The notes beneath the pieces were generated by a model. It made no database searches and was not told the origin of the DNA. It saw only the letters and a list, made by a program, of their open reading frames with translations. Positions 15,540 to 23,315 of a stretch of DNA of 64,000 nt are shown here, in pieces; position 1 is the stretch's first letter, and each line of letters starts with the position of its first letter. The translations under genes and the position numbers were made by a program. Source of the stretch: Sphingobium fuliginis. Lineage in GTDB: Bacteria > Pseudomonadota > Alphaproteobacteria > Sphingomonadales > Sphingomonadaceae. The stretch covers positions 62,001-126,000 of the forward strand of contig NZ_SEON01000003.1 of assembly GCF_004152845.1 (NCBI RefSeq). The letters are read 5' to 3'.

Positions 15540-15702
15540 AAATTCTACGTCGAGATTATGCGGAGTGGGCTGCGCCTGTTTGAAGTCGGGTATAGAGATT
15601 GATGCGCCATCCTGCCGGGCCGAGCGCTACGTCAGGTAAACAGGGGCGCCACGAATGCGCGCAAACCTATCGCGCCTAGCGACCTTCCTTTATTCTACCC
15701 AG

Positions 15703-15897
15703 ATGATGACCCGCGATCAGGAGCTATGGGGCATGGCGTCGATGGTCCTGCGCCAGCATGGCGAGTGCGCGCCGGTCGTGGTGGCGGAGAGGATCGGTCA
15801 GCTTGCCAGCGAAGGGAAGGGCGAGGGGGTGGCGCTGTGGAAAGAGGTTGCGATTCGGCTGGATCGCCTCATGCGCTCGGAAGGCGCTTCACAATGA
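15703..15897 (+). CDS. DUF6961-like small protein
   Basis: A short protein has the core MTRDQELWGMASMVLRQHG, APVVVAERIGQLA, GVALWKEVAIRLDRLM, which matches the small alphaproteobacterial family I know as DUF6961. Such genes often sit close to integrases or tRNA ends. The start is taken at the double ATG (15703/15706); a longer start at 15655 is not conserved-looking. It is the last gene before the tRNA-Lys boundary. Function unknown. Confidence 0.6.
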   Translation: MMTRDQELWGMASMVLRQHGECAPVVVAERIGQLASEGKGEGVALWKEVAIRLDRLMRSEGASQ

Positions 15898-15976
15898 CCC
15901 GGAAAGATGGGGTCGTGATTACCGGGTGATTACTGGAGGCATTTTCAGGCTTAAATTTGACCGTCTGAAAAAGTGC

Positions 15977-16001
15977 CAAAAACCACGCAAAACTGCGGTG
16001 G
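15977..16001 (-). terminator. Intrinsic terminator of tRNA-Lys
   Basis: On the minus strand the encoded CCA end leads into CCACCGCA-GTTT-TGCGTGG followed by TTTTTGG, a short stem with a bulged base and a T-run. It would end the tRNA-Lys transcript immediately after the mature 3' end. Confidence 0.5.
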
Positions 16002-16074
16002 TGAGCCCTGCTGGATTCGAACCAGCGACCTACTGATTAAAAGTCAGTTGCTCTACCGACTGAGCTAAGGGCCC
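15999..16074 (-). tRNA. tRNA-Lys (anticodon TTT)
   Basis: The acceptor arms GGGCCCT and AGGGCTC pair (one G-U). The D-loop (AGCTCAGTCGGTAGAGCA), anticodon loop CTTTTAA and T-loop TTCGAATC are all present, and CCA is encoded (T15999-G16001 on the plus strand). The phage element lies on the 3' side of this gene, the usual position after tRNA-targeted integration, which leaves an intact tRNA. Confidence 0.97.
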
Positions 16075-16119
16075 TCATGTCCTGAGGTCCGCACGCACTA
16101 GAGGCGGCGATGCGGCTGG

Positions 16120-16620
16120 TCAACCTCCAGAAACCGCTTTTCGCAGGCGGAAACGCAAATGGCGGATCGAAAGTCGGGACACGGGGTCGCGCCAGCCCGG
16201 CGCAATGGCAAGCAGCGGCGTCAGTACGAAGTCCCGCTCGCGAAAAGCCGGGTGCGGAATGCGCAGCGAGCGGCTGTTCCAGCGACCCCCGGACCACAGG
16301 ATGATGTCGATGTCCAGCCGCCTCGGCCCCCAGCGCCTGAACCGCTGGCGGCCCAGAGCGCGCTCTATCGCCTGCAAGCCGGAAAGCATCTCTTCGGGCG
16401 GCAGGGAACTCTCCATCAGCACCGCGCTATTGACGAAGATGCGCCGCGACGGCCCGATAGGCCGGGTCTGCATGACGGGAGCGACGCTGAGAACCGGGCC
16501 CAGTTCCGCGATCATGCGAACCGCGCCGCTCAACAGGCATGCCGGGGTCATCCGCGCCGACAGCGGCCGGTTCGATCCCAGGGCAAGGGCGTAAACATGA
16601 CGGGTGCTTGTCTTGACCAT
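16120..16620 (-). CDS. folK: 2-amino-4-hydroxy-6-hydroxymethyldihydropteridine pyrophosphokinase
   Basis: HPPK transfers pyrophosphate from ATP to 6-hydroxymethyl-dihydropterin, a cytoplasmic step of folate synthesis. The 166-residue protein has ALGSN at the start, FVNSAVLMESS, then the signature RRWGPRRLDIDIIL with the two metal-binding Asp, and IPHPAFRERDFVL near the end, as expected for the family. It stands alone and is divergent from the uracil-DNA glycosylase gene, with only 23 bases between starts, so the two promoters must overlap each other's 5' ends. No folB or folP lies nearby. Confidence 0.93.
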   Translation of the reverse strand: MVKTSTRHVYALALGSNRPLSARMTPACLLSGAVRMIAELGPVLSVAPVMQTRPIGPSRRIFVNSAVLMESSLPPEEMLSGLQAIERALGRQRFRRWGPRRLDIDIILWSGGRWNSRSLRIPHPAFRERDFVLTPLLAIAPGWRDPVSRLSIRHLRFRLRKAVSGG

Positions 16621-16643
16621 CGGACAGCGCCTATCCCGTCGCC

Positions 16644-17300
16644 ATGACGCTGCAAAGTCCTATCCCGCACAGCGAAGCGCCGCATGATTGTCCGCTCTGC
16701 CCGCGTCTGGCCGCTTTTCGTAAGCAGAATCGCGCGGAACATCCCGGCTGGTGGAATGCGCCGGTTCCGGTTTTCGGTGATCAGCTGGGCCGAATCGCGA
16801 TCGTCGGCCTTGCGCCGGGCAAGACGGGCGCGAACCGCACGGGCCGGCCCTTCACCGGGGATTATGCGGGCGATCTGCTGTTCGCCACGCTCGCCAAATT
16901 CGGCCTGACCCAGGGCGTCTATGAGGCGCGGCCCGACGACGGGCTCATGCTGCGCAACGTCATCATCCTCAACGCGGTCAAATGCCTGCCGCCGCAGAAC
17001 AAGCCGCTGCCGGAGGAGATCCACAATTGCCGCGCCTTCCTGAAACCTGCAGTCGCAGCCTTGCCCCATGCGCAGGTCTTCGTCGCGCTGGGCCAGATCG
17101 CGCATCAGTCGGCGGTGAAGGTGCTGGGCGGCAAGCTTCCCAAGGCGCGCTTCGCCCATCTGGCGGAGCATCGCATGCCCAGCGGCCAGATGGTCATCGA
17201 TAGCTATCACTGCTCGCGCTACAATCAGAACACCGGCCGGCTCACCGCCGGGATGTTCGAAGCGGTGTTCGAGAGGGCGGTGGAACTGGCGACGCTTTAG
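16644..17300 (+). CDS. Type-5 uracil-DNA glycosylase (UdgB-like)
   Basis: The enzyme should remove uracil and related deaminated bases from DNA. Motifs of family 5 are clear: GLAPGKTGANRTGRPFTGD (motif 1), NAVKCLPPQNKP, and the late HCSRYNQNTGRLT. CPLC at residues 16-19 and further Cys residues suit the 4Fe-4S cluster typical of families 4 and 5. The length (218 aa) fits. Family 4 enzymes lack the GANRTGRPF phrase, so type 5 is preferred. It is monocistronic and divergent from folK. Confidence 0.9.
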   Translation: MTLQSPIPHSEAPHDCPLCPRLAAFRKQNRAEHPGWWNAPVPVFGDQLGRIAIVGLAPGKTGANRTGRPFTGDYAGDLLFATLAKFGLTQGVYEARPDDGLMLRNVIILNAVKCLPPQNKPLPEEIHNCRAFLKPAVAALPHAQVFVALGQIAHQSAVKVLGGKLPKARFAHLAEHRMPSGQMVIDSYHCSRYNQNTGRLTAGMFEAVFERAVELATL

Positions 17301-17384
17301 CCGGCTCACAGGCTGGTCGCGTCTGCAGCTTTCGGACTGAACACCAGCCTGAAGCGCGCTGCGCCAAATCGCAGGTCGCGCGCT

Positions 17385-18233
17385 CTAGATGTCCTGCGCG
17401 ATCCGTGCATAAAGCTCCGGCCGCCGGTCGCGGAAGAAGCCCATGCCCGCCCGGTGCATCCTCGCCTGATCCAAATCCAGCGTCGCCACCAGCGCGCCAT
17501 TGTCCTTGCCGTCGGCCTCCGCGGCGAAATCGCCCCACTCATCGGTGATGAAGCTGTGGCCGTAGAATTTCTGGCCGTCCTCCTCGCCGATGCGGTTGGC
17601 GGCGATCACGGGCATGCAGTTGCTGACGGCATGGCCGATCATCGCCCGGCGCCACATGCGGCTGGTGTCGAGGTCCGCGTCATAGGGCTCGGACCCGATG
17701 GCGGTCGGATAGAAGAGCATCTCCGCGCCCATCAGCGCCATCACCCGCGCCGTTTCCGGATACCATTGGTCCCAGCATATGCCGACGCCGATGGTGCCAT
17801 ATTTCGTCTTCCACACCTTGAACCCGCTATTGCCGGGGCGGAAATAATATTTCTCCTCATATCCCGGCCCATCGGGAATGTGGCTCTTGCGATAGACGCC
17901 CATGATCTCGCCCTCATCGTCGATCATGGCGAGCGAGTTGTAATGATGATGGCCGTCGCGCTCGAAGAAGCTGGTCGGGATATAGACGCCCTCGGCCTTC
18001 GCCACCTTGCGCATTTCCTGCACGGCGGGATGCTCGTCCAGGGGCAGGGCGTTGGCGAAGAGCTCCTCCTCCTCGACCTTGCAGAAATAGGGGCCCTCGA
18101 ACAGCTCGGGCGGCAGGACGATCTTCGCGCCGCGCGCCGCCGCCTTCACCACATGGCCGGCGACCATTTCGATATTGTCCGCCCGATCGTCGGAAAAGGC
18201 GAGCTGGAGCGCGGCGACGGTAACTTTGGTCAT
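17385..18233 (-). CDS. aguB: N-carbamoylputrescine amidase
   Basis: This nitrilase-fold enzyme hydrolyses N-carbamoylputrescine to putrescine, CO2 and ammonia, completing the agmatine route. The catalytic triad is visible: Glu in PPELFEGPYF, Lys in YRKSHIPDG and Cys in GICWDQWYPE. The start is placed at MTKVTVAAL (18233), giving 282 residues, the family length; a longer frame to 18272 has no support. Agmatine deiminase lies 0.4 kb upstream on the same strand, with a DUF3147 gene between, so they form a polyamine operon. Confidence 0.93.
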   Translation of the reverse strand: MTKVTVAALQLAFSDDRADNIEMVAGHVVKAAARGAKIVLPPELFEGPYFCKVEEEELFANALPLDEHPAVQEMRKVAKAEGVYIPTSFFERDGHHHYNSLAMIDDEGEIMGVYRKSHIPDGPGYEEKYYFRPGNSGFKVWKTKYGTIGVGICWDQWYPETARVMALMGAEMLFYPTAIGSEPYDADLDTSRMWRRAMIGHAVSNCMPVIAANRIGEEDGQKFYGHSFITDEWGDFAAEADGKDNGALVATLDLDQARMHRAGMGFFRDRRPELYARIAQDI

Positions 18234-18243
18234 CGATAACACC

Positions 18244-18597
18244 CTAAAGACGAATGCCCATGCGGGCGGCAATGGCGACGGTGAGGAGATAGAGCAGGAT
18301 CGTGACCGCGCAACCCGCGATCAGCGCCGGCGCGAAGGAAACCCCACGGCGCAACAATATGGGGATCAGCAGGAACATGGGCAGGGAGGGGATGACATAA
18401 TAGAATGTCGCCTCCGCGTGGCGCGCCATGTTCTCCGCATCCGGCCTGTCGTTCCACAGCCAGATCATTCCCAGCACCGAAATCAGCGGCAATGACGCGA
18501 TCAGCGCGCCCAGCCCCGGATACCGCCGCGACACCACCGACACGATGGCAATGATGATCCCGGAGATCAGCGCCCGGAACGCCAGCATCGCGCTCAT
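18244..18597 (-). CDS. DUF3147 family membrane protein
   Basis: A 117-residue protein has four predicted hydrophobic spans (LISGIIIAIVSVV, LGALIASLPLISVLGMIWLW, FYYVIPSLPMFLLIPILL, ALIAGCAVTILLYLLTVAIA), the size and pattern of DUF3147. Function is unknown for the family. It sits between aguA (its start abuts the aguA stop at 18598) and aguB (ten-base gap), so it is co-transcribed with polyamine genes, which might hint at a transport-related role. Confidence 0.8.
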   Translation of the reverse strand: MSAMLAFRALISGIIIAIVSVVSRRYPGLGALIASLPLISVLGMIWLWNDRPDAENMARHAEATFYYVIPSLPMFLLIPILLRRGVSFAPALIAGCAVTILLYLLTVAIAARMGIRL

Positions 18598-19581
18598 TCA
18601 GGCGGACGGCATCTGCTGGCTGCAACAATGGAAGCTGCCGCCGCCAGACAGGATCGCGTCGCTGCGCAGCCCGACGATCTCCCGGCCGGGGAAGAATGGC
18701 TTGAGCGCATCCAGAGCCGCCTGATCATTGGGCTGGCCATAGACGGGCACGATGACAGCGGCATTCCCGATGGCGAAATTCATGTAGCTCGCCGGAATGA
18801 CCTCTCCATCCACGACCACGTGGCCGGGGGAGGGGATGGACGCGACCTCGACCCCGAACGCCCTGGCCCGCTCCCGTGCGTCGGCATAGACGGCCGCATT
18901 GGGATCATCGTCCGTGCTCGCCTCCGGCAGCGCCAGAACGCCCGGCGCCACGAAGCGGGCCAGATTGTCGACATGCCCGTCCGTATGATCGTTGAGCAGG
19001 CCATCGCCCAGCCACAACATGTCGGAAAGCCCCAGCGATCCCGCCAGCAATGTTTCGATCTTCCCCCGGTCCAGTTCGGGGTTGCGATTGGGATTGAGCA
19101 GGCATTGCTCCGTCGTCACGAACAGGCCGGTGCCGTCGGTGTCGACCGCTCCCCCTTCGAACACCCAGTTCTGGGTCGATGTCGGCAGTCCCGTCGTCGC
19201 CGCCAGCCGCGCACCTATGTCCTCGTCGCCCGGCATCCGATATTTGCCGCCCCAGCCGTTGAAGCCGAAATCCACCAGCGCCCTTTCCCTGCCCCGCATC
19301 ACCGCGAGCGGCGCCGTATCGCGCAGCCAGACATCGCCCAGCTTCTGCACGAGGATGGTGACTCCCGGCGCAACCAGCGCCCGGGCGACGTCCGCATCGC
19401 CCTCGCTGGCGCAGACCAGCCGCACTTCCTCGCCCTTGCCGCCGGCATGCAGCGCGCTCGCGAACTGCGCGATCTGCCGCCGCGCATCTTCGAACGCGCC
19501 GGGCCACTCCTCGGCAGCGGTCGGAAAGCCGATCCATGTCCATTCGTGCGGCGCCCATTCGGCGGGCATACGGAAAGTCAT
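18598..19581 (-). CDS. aguA: Agmatine deiminase
   Basis: It converts agmatine to N-carbamoylputrescine and ammonia in the cytoplasm, feeding AguB. Guanidino-modifying enzyme motifs are present: GDVWLRDTAP, FGFNGWGGKY, the GDGLLNDHTDGHVDN segment with catalytic Asp/His, and the nucleophilic Cys in GGGSFHCCSQQMP at the C-terminus. The length of 327 is slightly short of some homologues but complete. It is the first gene of the three-gene minus-strand operon; no regulator gene is adjacent. Confidence 0.94.
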   Translation of the reverse strand: MTFRMPAEWAPHEWTWIGFPTAAEEWPGAFEDARRQIAQFASALHAGGKGEEVRLVCASEGDADVARALVAPGVTILVQKLGDVWLRDTAPLAVMRGRERALVDFGFNGWGGKYRMPGDEDIGARLAATTGLPTSTQNWVFEGGAVDTDGTGLFVTTEQCLLNPNRNPELDRGKIETLLAGSLGLSDMLWLGDGLLNDHTDGHVDNLARFVAPGVLALPEASTDDDPNAAVYADARERARAFGVEVASIPSPGHVVVDGEVIPASYMNFAIGNAAVIVPVYGQPNDQAALDALKPFFPGREIVGLRSDAILSGGGSFHCCSQQMPSA

Positions 19582-19688
19582 GGGCTTGGCTCCTGATCGA
19601 GTGGTGTCCTCAGCGCCCTCTACAGGATCGGGTTGCGCATTCCAGAGGCATTATGACGGTGGACCGATTTGGGTGGATTGTGGAGATT

Positions 19689-19815
19689 CCCCCTCCCGCA
19701 GGCGGGAGGGGGCTAGGGGGTGGGCTGGCGCGACATCTGCGCTGTTTTGCAACGGCTAAGCTGGAAGCTCGCTACGCTCGCGCCCACCCCTAACCCCTCC
19801 CGTTTACGGGAGGGG
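19689..19815. repeat. Composite REP/BIME-like inverted repeat
   Basis: Two small hairpins lie in inverted order: CCCCCTCCCG-CAGG-CGGGAGGGGG (19689-19712) and CCCCTCCCG-TTTA-CGGGAGGGG (19794-19815). They also pair with each other through GGGCTAGGGGGTGGGC and GCCCACCCCTAACCCC. The nested symmetry around a 60-base centre is typical of REP pairs dispersed by a REP-associated transposase. Confidence 0.75.
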
Positions 19816-19848
19816 AAGGTTCTGAATTGGCCAATTTCAACCGAAGCA

Positions 19849-20082
19849 CTATAGGCGGTGGATTAAAGTCAAAGTCGAGCGCCAAACTAGAAATAATACA
19901 CCGGCTAGAAAAATCATGCAGCCCGCGAGCATCAAGCGTGCAGTGATCAGGCCGGGACCATCGCTCACCCCTACTGCCAAGATGGAATAGTAAGCGGTGA
20001 CGCCGCCCCCCGCGAATAATAGAAGACCGCACATCAACGACACCGTTGGGAACCGGTCTATCAGGCTCGAAACTTTTATCAT
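19849..20082 (-). CDS. Possible small two-span membrane protein (77 aa)
   Basis: The frame begins ATG 20082 and encodes two hydrophobic helices (VSLMCGLLLFAGGGVTAYYSILAVGV and LITARLMLAGCMIFLAGVLFLVW) separated by a short polar loop. It stands alone between a repeat and a gene-poor segment. Composition is less GC-rich than its neighbours. No family is recognised; existence rests on the coherent membrane topology only. Confidence 0.45.
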   Translation of the reverse strand: MIKVSSLIDRFPTVSLMCGLLLFAGGGVTAYYSILAVGVSDGPGLITARLMLAGCMIFLAGVLFLVWRSTLTLIHRL

Positions 20083-20395
20083 CGGTAAACTGTGTTGGCT
20101 TTTGAGCTATAGGGCAAGCCGTTTGAGCGGCGAGTTTGGTCGCCTCCACCCCAAGACGATCGAACGGGACACCTCACGCGGTGCGTGTCCAATCGGCAAC
20201 AATTGATTCCAAAAGCATCCTATTTCTTGATGAAGGCAATTCGGGTCTGTCCTATTCCGCGCCGCCCGGCCTATCTCCGCACCGCTCTTTGAAACGTCCT
20301 GCCAATCGCTTCGCGACGCCTACGCGCGCGCAGGCACGCGCGCGCATATGGTGTGAACTTCGGCGCAGGATTTTGCCCGAAATGGCGGAAACCCG
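20083..20395. other. Gene-poor segment with an alternating CG repeat
   Basis: No convincing gene is seen. The segment contains an alternating purine-pyrimidine stretch (CGCGCGCG...CACGCGCGCGCATATG, about 20322-20349) beside GTGAACTTCGGCGCAGG. The same combination in opposite orientation occurs at about 55331-55384, so it is a dispersed repeat rather than unique sequence. Confidence 0.5.
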
Positions 20396-22042
20396 TCATT
20401 TCATCGCCCGGCTCCTGTCGCGGATCGCCCGGAACTCGTCGCCCGGCATCCAATTCGGCCAGTCGGTCGTGTTCGCCAGCGCCCGCCCCACATCATAATA
20501 GAGCTTCAGGTCCACCTTCACTCCACTCCAGTCCCATTTGGGATCATATTCATCCTTGGGGCCGTGATAGCGATGCTCTTCATAGTCCTTGGCCGCCTTT
20601 GCCCCCGCGGCGGGCCCGCCCTTCACCAGATTCTGCCCCCCTTCGAAATAGAGCATCGGCACGCCATGCTTGGCGAAGCTGAAATGGTCTGAGCGGTAGT
20701 AAAAGCCTTTCTCCGGCGTCGGCTCCAGGCTGGCGACCCGCTTCTGCGCCGCCAGCGCGCGGTCGAGATAGGCGTCAAGCTGCGACTTGCCCTTGCCGAT
20801 CACCACGACATTCTTCGCAGGGCCCGCCATGCTGAGTGCGTCCATGTTGACGCCGCCCACGGTCCGGCTGAGCGGAAAGACGGGATGGTTGCCATAATAG
20901 GCCGATCCCAGCAGGCCCGATTCCTCCGCCGTCACCGCGAGAAAGACCTGGCTGCGATCCGTCGCCCCAGCTTTCACATTCGCCTCCGCCAGCGCGACCA
21001 GCGCCGCCGTTCCCGTGGCATTGTCGATCGCGCCGTTGCAGATGTCGTCGCCGTCTGGGGCCGCCTCGCAATGGCCCAGATGGTCCCAATGCGCGGCATA
21101 GAGCACATATTCGTCAGGCCGCGTCCTGCCGGGAAGGAGGGCGACGACATTTTTCGAACTATGCTTGCGAATGGCGTTGTCGAAGGAGACGCTGGCCTTC
21201 ACGCCCTTCAGCGGGACCGCCTTGAACCCGCGCTTCTTCGCCGCCGCCGTCAGCGCGTCGAGATTGAGGCCCGCACTTGCCACCAGCGCCGCGGCCTTGT
21301 CCTTCTGCATCCAGCCGATGGCCGCCGACTGGTCCGCATTACCATTGGCGCTGTCCGCGACATGTTGCGCGCCGGTCCAGCTCGACTGCACGACGTTCCA
21401 GCCATAGGCGGCCGGCACCGTGTCGTGCACGATGATCGCCGCCGCCGCGCCCTGCCGCGCCGCTTCCTCGAACTTGTAGGTCCAGCGGCCATAATAGGTC
21501 ATTGCCCGCCCATTGAACGGGCCACGGAGCGTGGGCGTCTGGTAATCCGGATCGTTCACCAGGATGAGGACCGTCTTGCCCTTCACATCGACGCCGGCAT
21601 AGTCGTTCCACTTTTTCTCCGGCGCGTGGATGCCATAGCCGACAAAGACGACCGGACTGTCCTTCACCTCGATATGCGGCTGGCCGGTGCGGTAGGTGGC
21701 GATCACCATCTCAGGGCCGTAACTGGCCGAAACCGCCGTCTTGCCGCCGGTGAAGCGGAGCGGCGACACATTCTTCGCGTCGATCTCGACCAGTGGCACG
21801 TCCTGGAACCAGCTTCCCTTGTTGCCGGGCTTCAGCCCCAGCGCCTCGAAACGCTGCACCAGATAGGCAAGGGTCTTCTCCTCCCCCGCCGTCCCGGGCG
21901 CGCGTCCTTCATAGGCGTCCGAGGAAATCTCCTTCACGACCTCCTTCATCGTATCGATCGAAGGACCGCCGTCGGTCGAAGCGGCGATCGCCGCGCCGCC
22001 GCTGGCGAGGGCGATGAGAGAGGTCAGGAAAAGCACGCGCAT
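20396..22042 (-). CDS. Secreted M28 family metallopeptidase
   Basis: A signal peptide (MRVLFLTSLIALASGGAAIAAS) directs export. A protease-associated insert covers about residues 130-260. The M28 catalytic domain follows, with zinc ligands in AAHWDHLG, AIDNATGT, AEESGLLG, VNMDAL and a later His in RSDHFSF/YHGPKDE. The family includes aminopeptidases and carboxypeptidases that clip peptides outside the cytoplasm; the exact substrate cannot be read from sequence. At 548 residues it is full length. It is monocistronic. Confidence 0.88.
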   Translation of the reverse strand: MRVLFLTSLIALASGGAAIAASTDGGPSIDTMKEVVKEISSDAYEGRAPGTAGEEKTLAYLVQRFEALGLKPGNKGSWFQDVPLVEIDAKNVSPLRFTGGKTAVSASYGPEMVIATYRTGQPHIEVKDSPVVFVGYGIHAPEKKWNDYAGVDVKGKTVLILVNDPDYQTPTLRGPFNGRAMTYYGRWTYKFEEAARQGAAAAIIVHDTVPAAYGWNVVQSSWTGAQHVADSANGNADQSAAIGWMQKDKAAALVASAGLNLDALTAAAKKRGFKAVPLKGVKASVSFDNAIRKHSSKNVVALLPGRTRPDEYVLYAAHWDHLGHCEAAPDGDDICNGAIDNATGTAALVALAEANVKAGATDRSQVFLAVTAEESGLLGSAYYGNHPVFPLSRTVGGVNMDALSMAGPAKNVVVIGKGKSQLDAYLDRALAAQKRVASLEPTPEKGFYYRSDHFSFAKHGVPMLYFEGGQNLVKGGPAAGAKAAKDYEEHRYHGPKDEYDPKWDWSGVKVDLKLYYDVGRALANTTDWPNWMPGDEFRAIRDRSRAMK

Positions 22043-22118
22043 GGCAAGGCCTTTGAAAAGACTGCGAATGCTCCGTTGATGCCAGTTGGCCGGGCGTCAA
22101 ACAAGCCGAGCGGACAAA

Positions 22119-22148
22119 CAAAAAAGGCGGCCCCGAAGGACCGCCTTC
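22119..22148 (-). terminator. Intrinsic terminator of rpsD
   Basis: On the minus strand AAGGCGGTCC-TTCG-GGGCCGCCTT is followed by TTTTTTG. The UUCG tetraloop and strong T-run lie 30 bases after the rpsD stop, so this is a convincing rho-independent terminator. Confidence 0.85.
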
Positions 22149-22177
22149 CTGAATGTCTCGCCGGAAGCGAAACCGGA

Positions 22178-22792
22178 TCAGCGCGAATAGAATTCGACGA
22201 CCAGATTGGGTTCCATCTTCACCGGATAGGGCACTTCGTCCAGCGTCGGCACGCGGACATAGGTGACCTTGGCAGCGCCGTCCGCGACGACATAGTCGGG
22301 AATGTCGCGCTCGGGCAGGCCCTGAGCCTCCAGGACGAGCGCCATTTCCTGCGCCTTCTTGCCCAGCGTGATCTCATCGCCCGGCTTCACCAGACGCGAC
22401 GCGATGTTGCACTTCACGCCGTTCACATAGATGTGGCCATGCGACACGAGCTGACGGGCCGACCAGATGGTCGGAGCGAACTTGGCGCGATAGACGACGG
22501 CGTCAAGGCGGCGCTCCAGCAGGCCGATCAGGTTCTGGCCGGTGTCGCCCTTCAGACGGGCGGCTTCGATATAGGCCTTCTTGAACTGCTTTTCGGTGAC
22601 GTCGCCATAATAGCCCTTCAGCTTCTGCTTGGCGCGGAGCTGAATGCCATAGTCAGACATCTTGCCCTTGCGGCGCTGGCCATGCTGGCCGGGGCCATAT
22701 TCACGCTTGTTGACCGGGCTCTTCGGGCGGCCCCAGATGTTCTCGCCCATGCGGCGGTCGAGTTTGTACTTGGCGCTTGAACGCTTCGACAT
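22178..22792 (-). CDS. rpsD: 30S ribosomal protein S4
   Basis: A primary 16S rRNA-binding protein that nucleates assembly of the small subunit. The sequence is recognisable throughout: [14 protein letters not shown], the [36 protein letters not shown]4 RNA-binding domain, and the terminal [10 protein letters not shown]. The length of 204 matches alphaproteobacterial S4. It is a single gene with its own terminator, separate from the main ribosomal operons, as is usual in this class. Confidence 0.98.
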   Translation of the reverse strand: MSKRSSAKYKLDRRMGENIWGRPKSPVNKREYGPGQHGQRRKGKMSDYGIQLRAKQKLKGYYGDVTEKQFKKAYIEAARLKGDTGQNLIGLLERRLDAVVYRAKFAPTIWSARQLVSHGHIYVNGVKCNIASRLVKPGDEITLGKKAQEMALVLEAQGLPERDIPDYVVADGAAKVTYVRVPTLDEVPYPVKMEPNLVVEFYSR

Positions 22793-22974
22793 GATATATT
22801 CCTAAGACAATTGCTTATAACGTTGTCCCCGGTATCGCCTGCGATCCATATTTCAGGGGCAGGGCCACCGCTTCACCGGGATGCGGAGCCAATCGCGAAG
22901 CGGCGCCTATGACGAAGGGCGCGGGGCATGTCAACCCTCGACAGGCCGGTGTTCCCGGCTTAGGTGAGCGGGCC

Positions 22975-23271
22975 ATGAACCCCGAAAGCTACACGACCAT
23001 GGCCGAAGTCCGCGCAGGCGTGGACGAACTCGACCGCCAGCTTGTCGCCATCCTCGCCCAGCGTTTCGCCCATATGCGCGCCGCCGCCCGCATCAAGCCG
23101 GAGCGTGGCGCGGTCCGTGACGAAACGCGCAAGGCGGAAGTCATTGCAAATGCACGCGCCGAAGCGGAACGGCTGGGCCTGCCCGGGGAAGCGATCGCGA
23201 AGCTGTGGGATCAGTTGGTCGAAGCCTCGATCGCGTATGAGATGACTGAGTTCGATCGACGAAACGCTTGA
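22975..23271 (+). CDS. Chorismate mutase (AroQ type)
   Basis: It converts chorismate to prephenate on the way to Phe and Tyr. The 98-residue protein is an all-helical AroQ monomer: VRAGVDELDRQLVAILAQRF (conserved Asp-Arg), the basic R-A-A-x-x-K region (AAARIKPERGAVRDETRKAEVI) and the final QLVEASIAYE helix with a catalytic-type Glu/Gln. The start is set at ATG 22975; an earlier frame to 22909 lacks family residues. It is free-standing rather than fused to prephenate dehydratase. Confidence 0.85.
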   Translation: MNPESYTTMAEVRAGVDELDRQLVAILAQRFAHMRAAARIKPERGAVRDETRKAEVIANARAEAERLGLPGEAIAKLWDQLVEASIAYEMTEFDRRNA

Positions 23272-23315
23272 TGTGACCTGCGCCTGCCTTGGCAGGAACG
23301 GGCTGCGCCCAGCCT

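Larger units (their letters stand above)
1..15998. mobile_element. Right arm of a prophage / phage-derived element abutting tRNA-Lys
   Basis: The segment carries phage-type genes (CHC2/Toprim primase, RepA-like helicase, HGGxSTG protein, small regulators, a 1492-residue virion-like protein with a nuclease domain) and ends just beyond the 3' end of a tRNA-Lys gene, a classic integrase target. Core metabolic genes begin immediately on the other side. No integrase, terminase, portal or capsid gene is visible, so the left end lies outside the window or those modules are lost. The right boundary is inferred from gene content; a duplicated att core cannot be checked without the left end. Confidence 0.75.

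Noticed and set aside
16005-16075. CRISPR-like or other repeat in the tRNA-Lys region
   Set aside because: The symmetry is fully explained by tRNA arms and its terminator. I saw no CRISPR array anywhere in the window.
20885-22780. A 631-codon plus-strand frame spanning the peptidase and rpsD
   Set aside because: It runs through two proven genes and a terminator; composition is that of antisense DNA.
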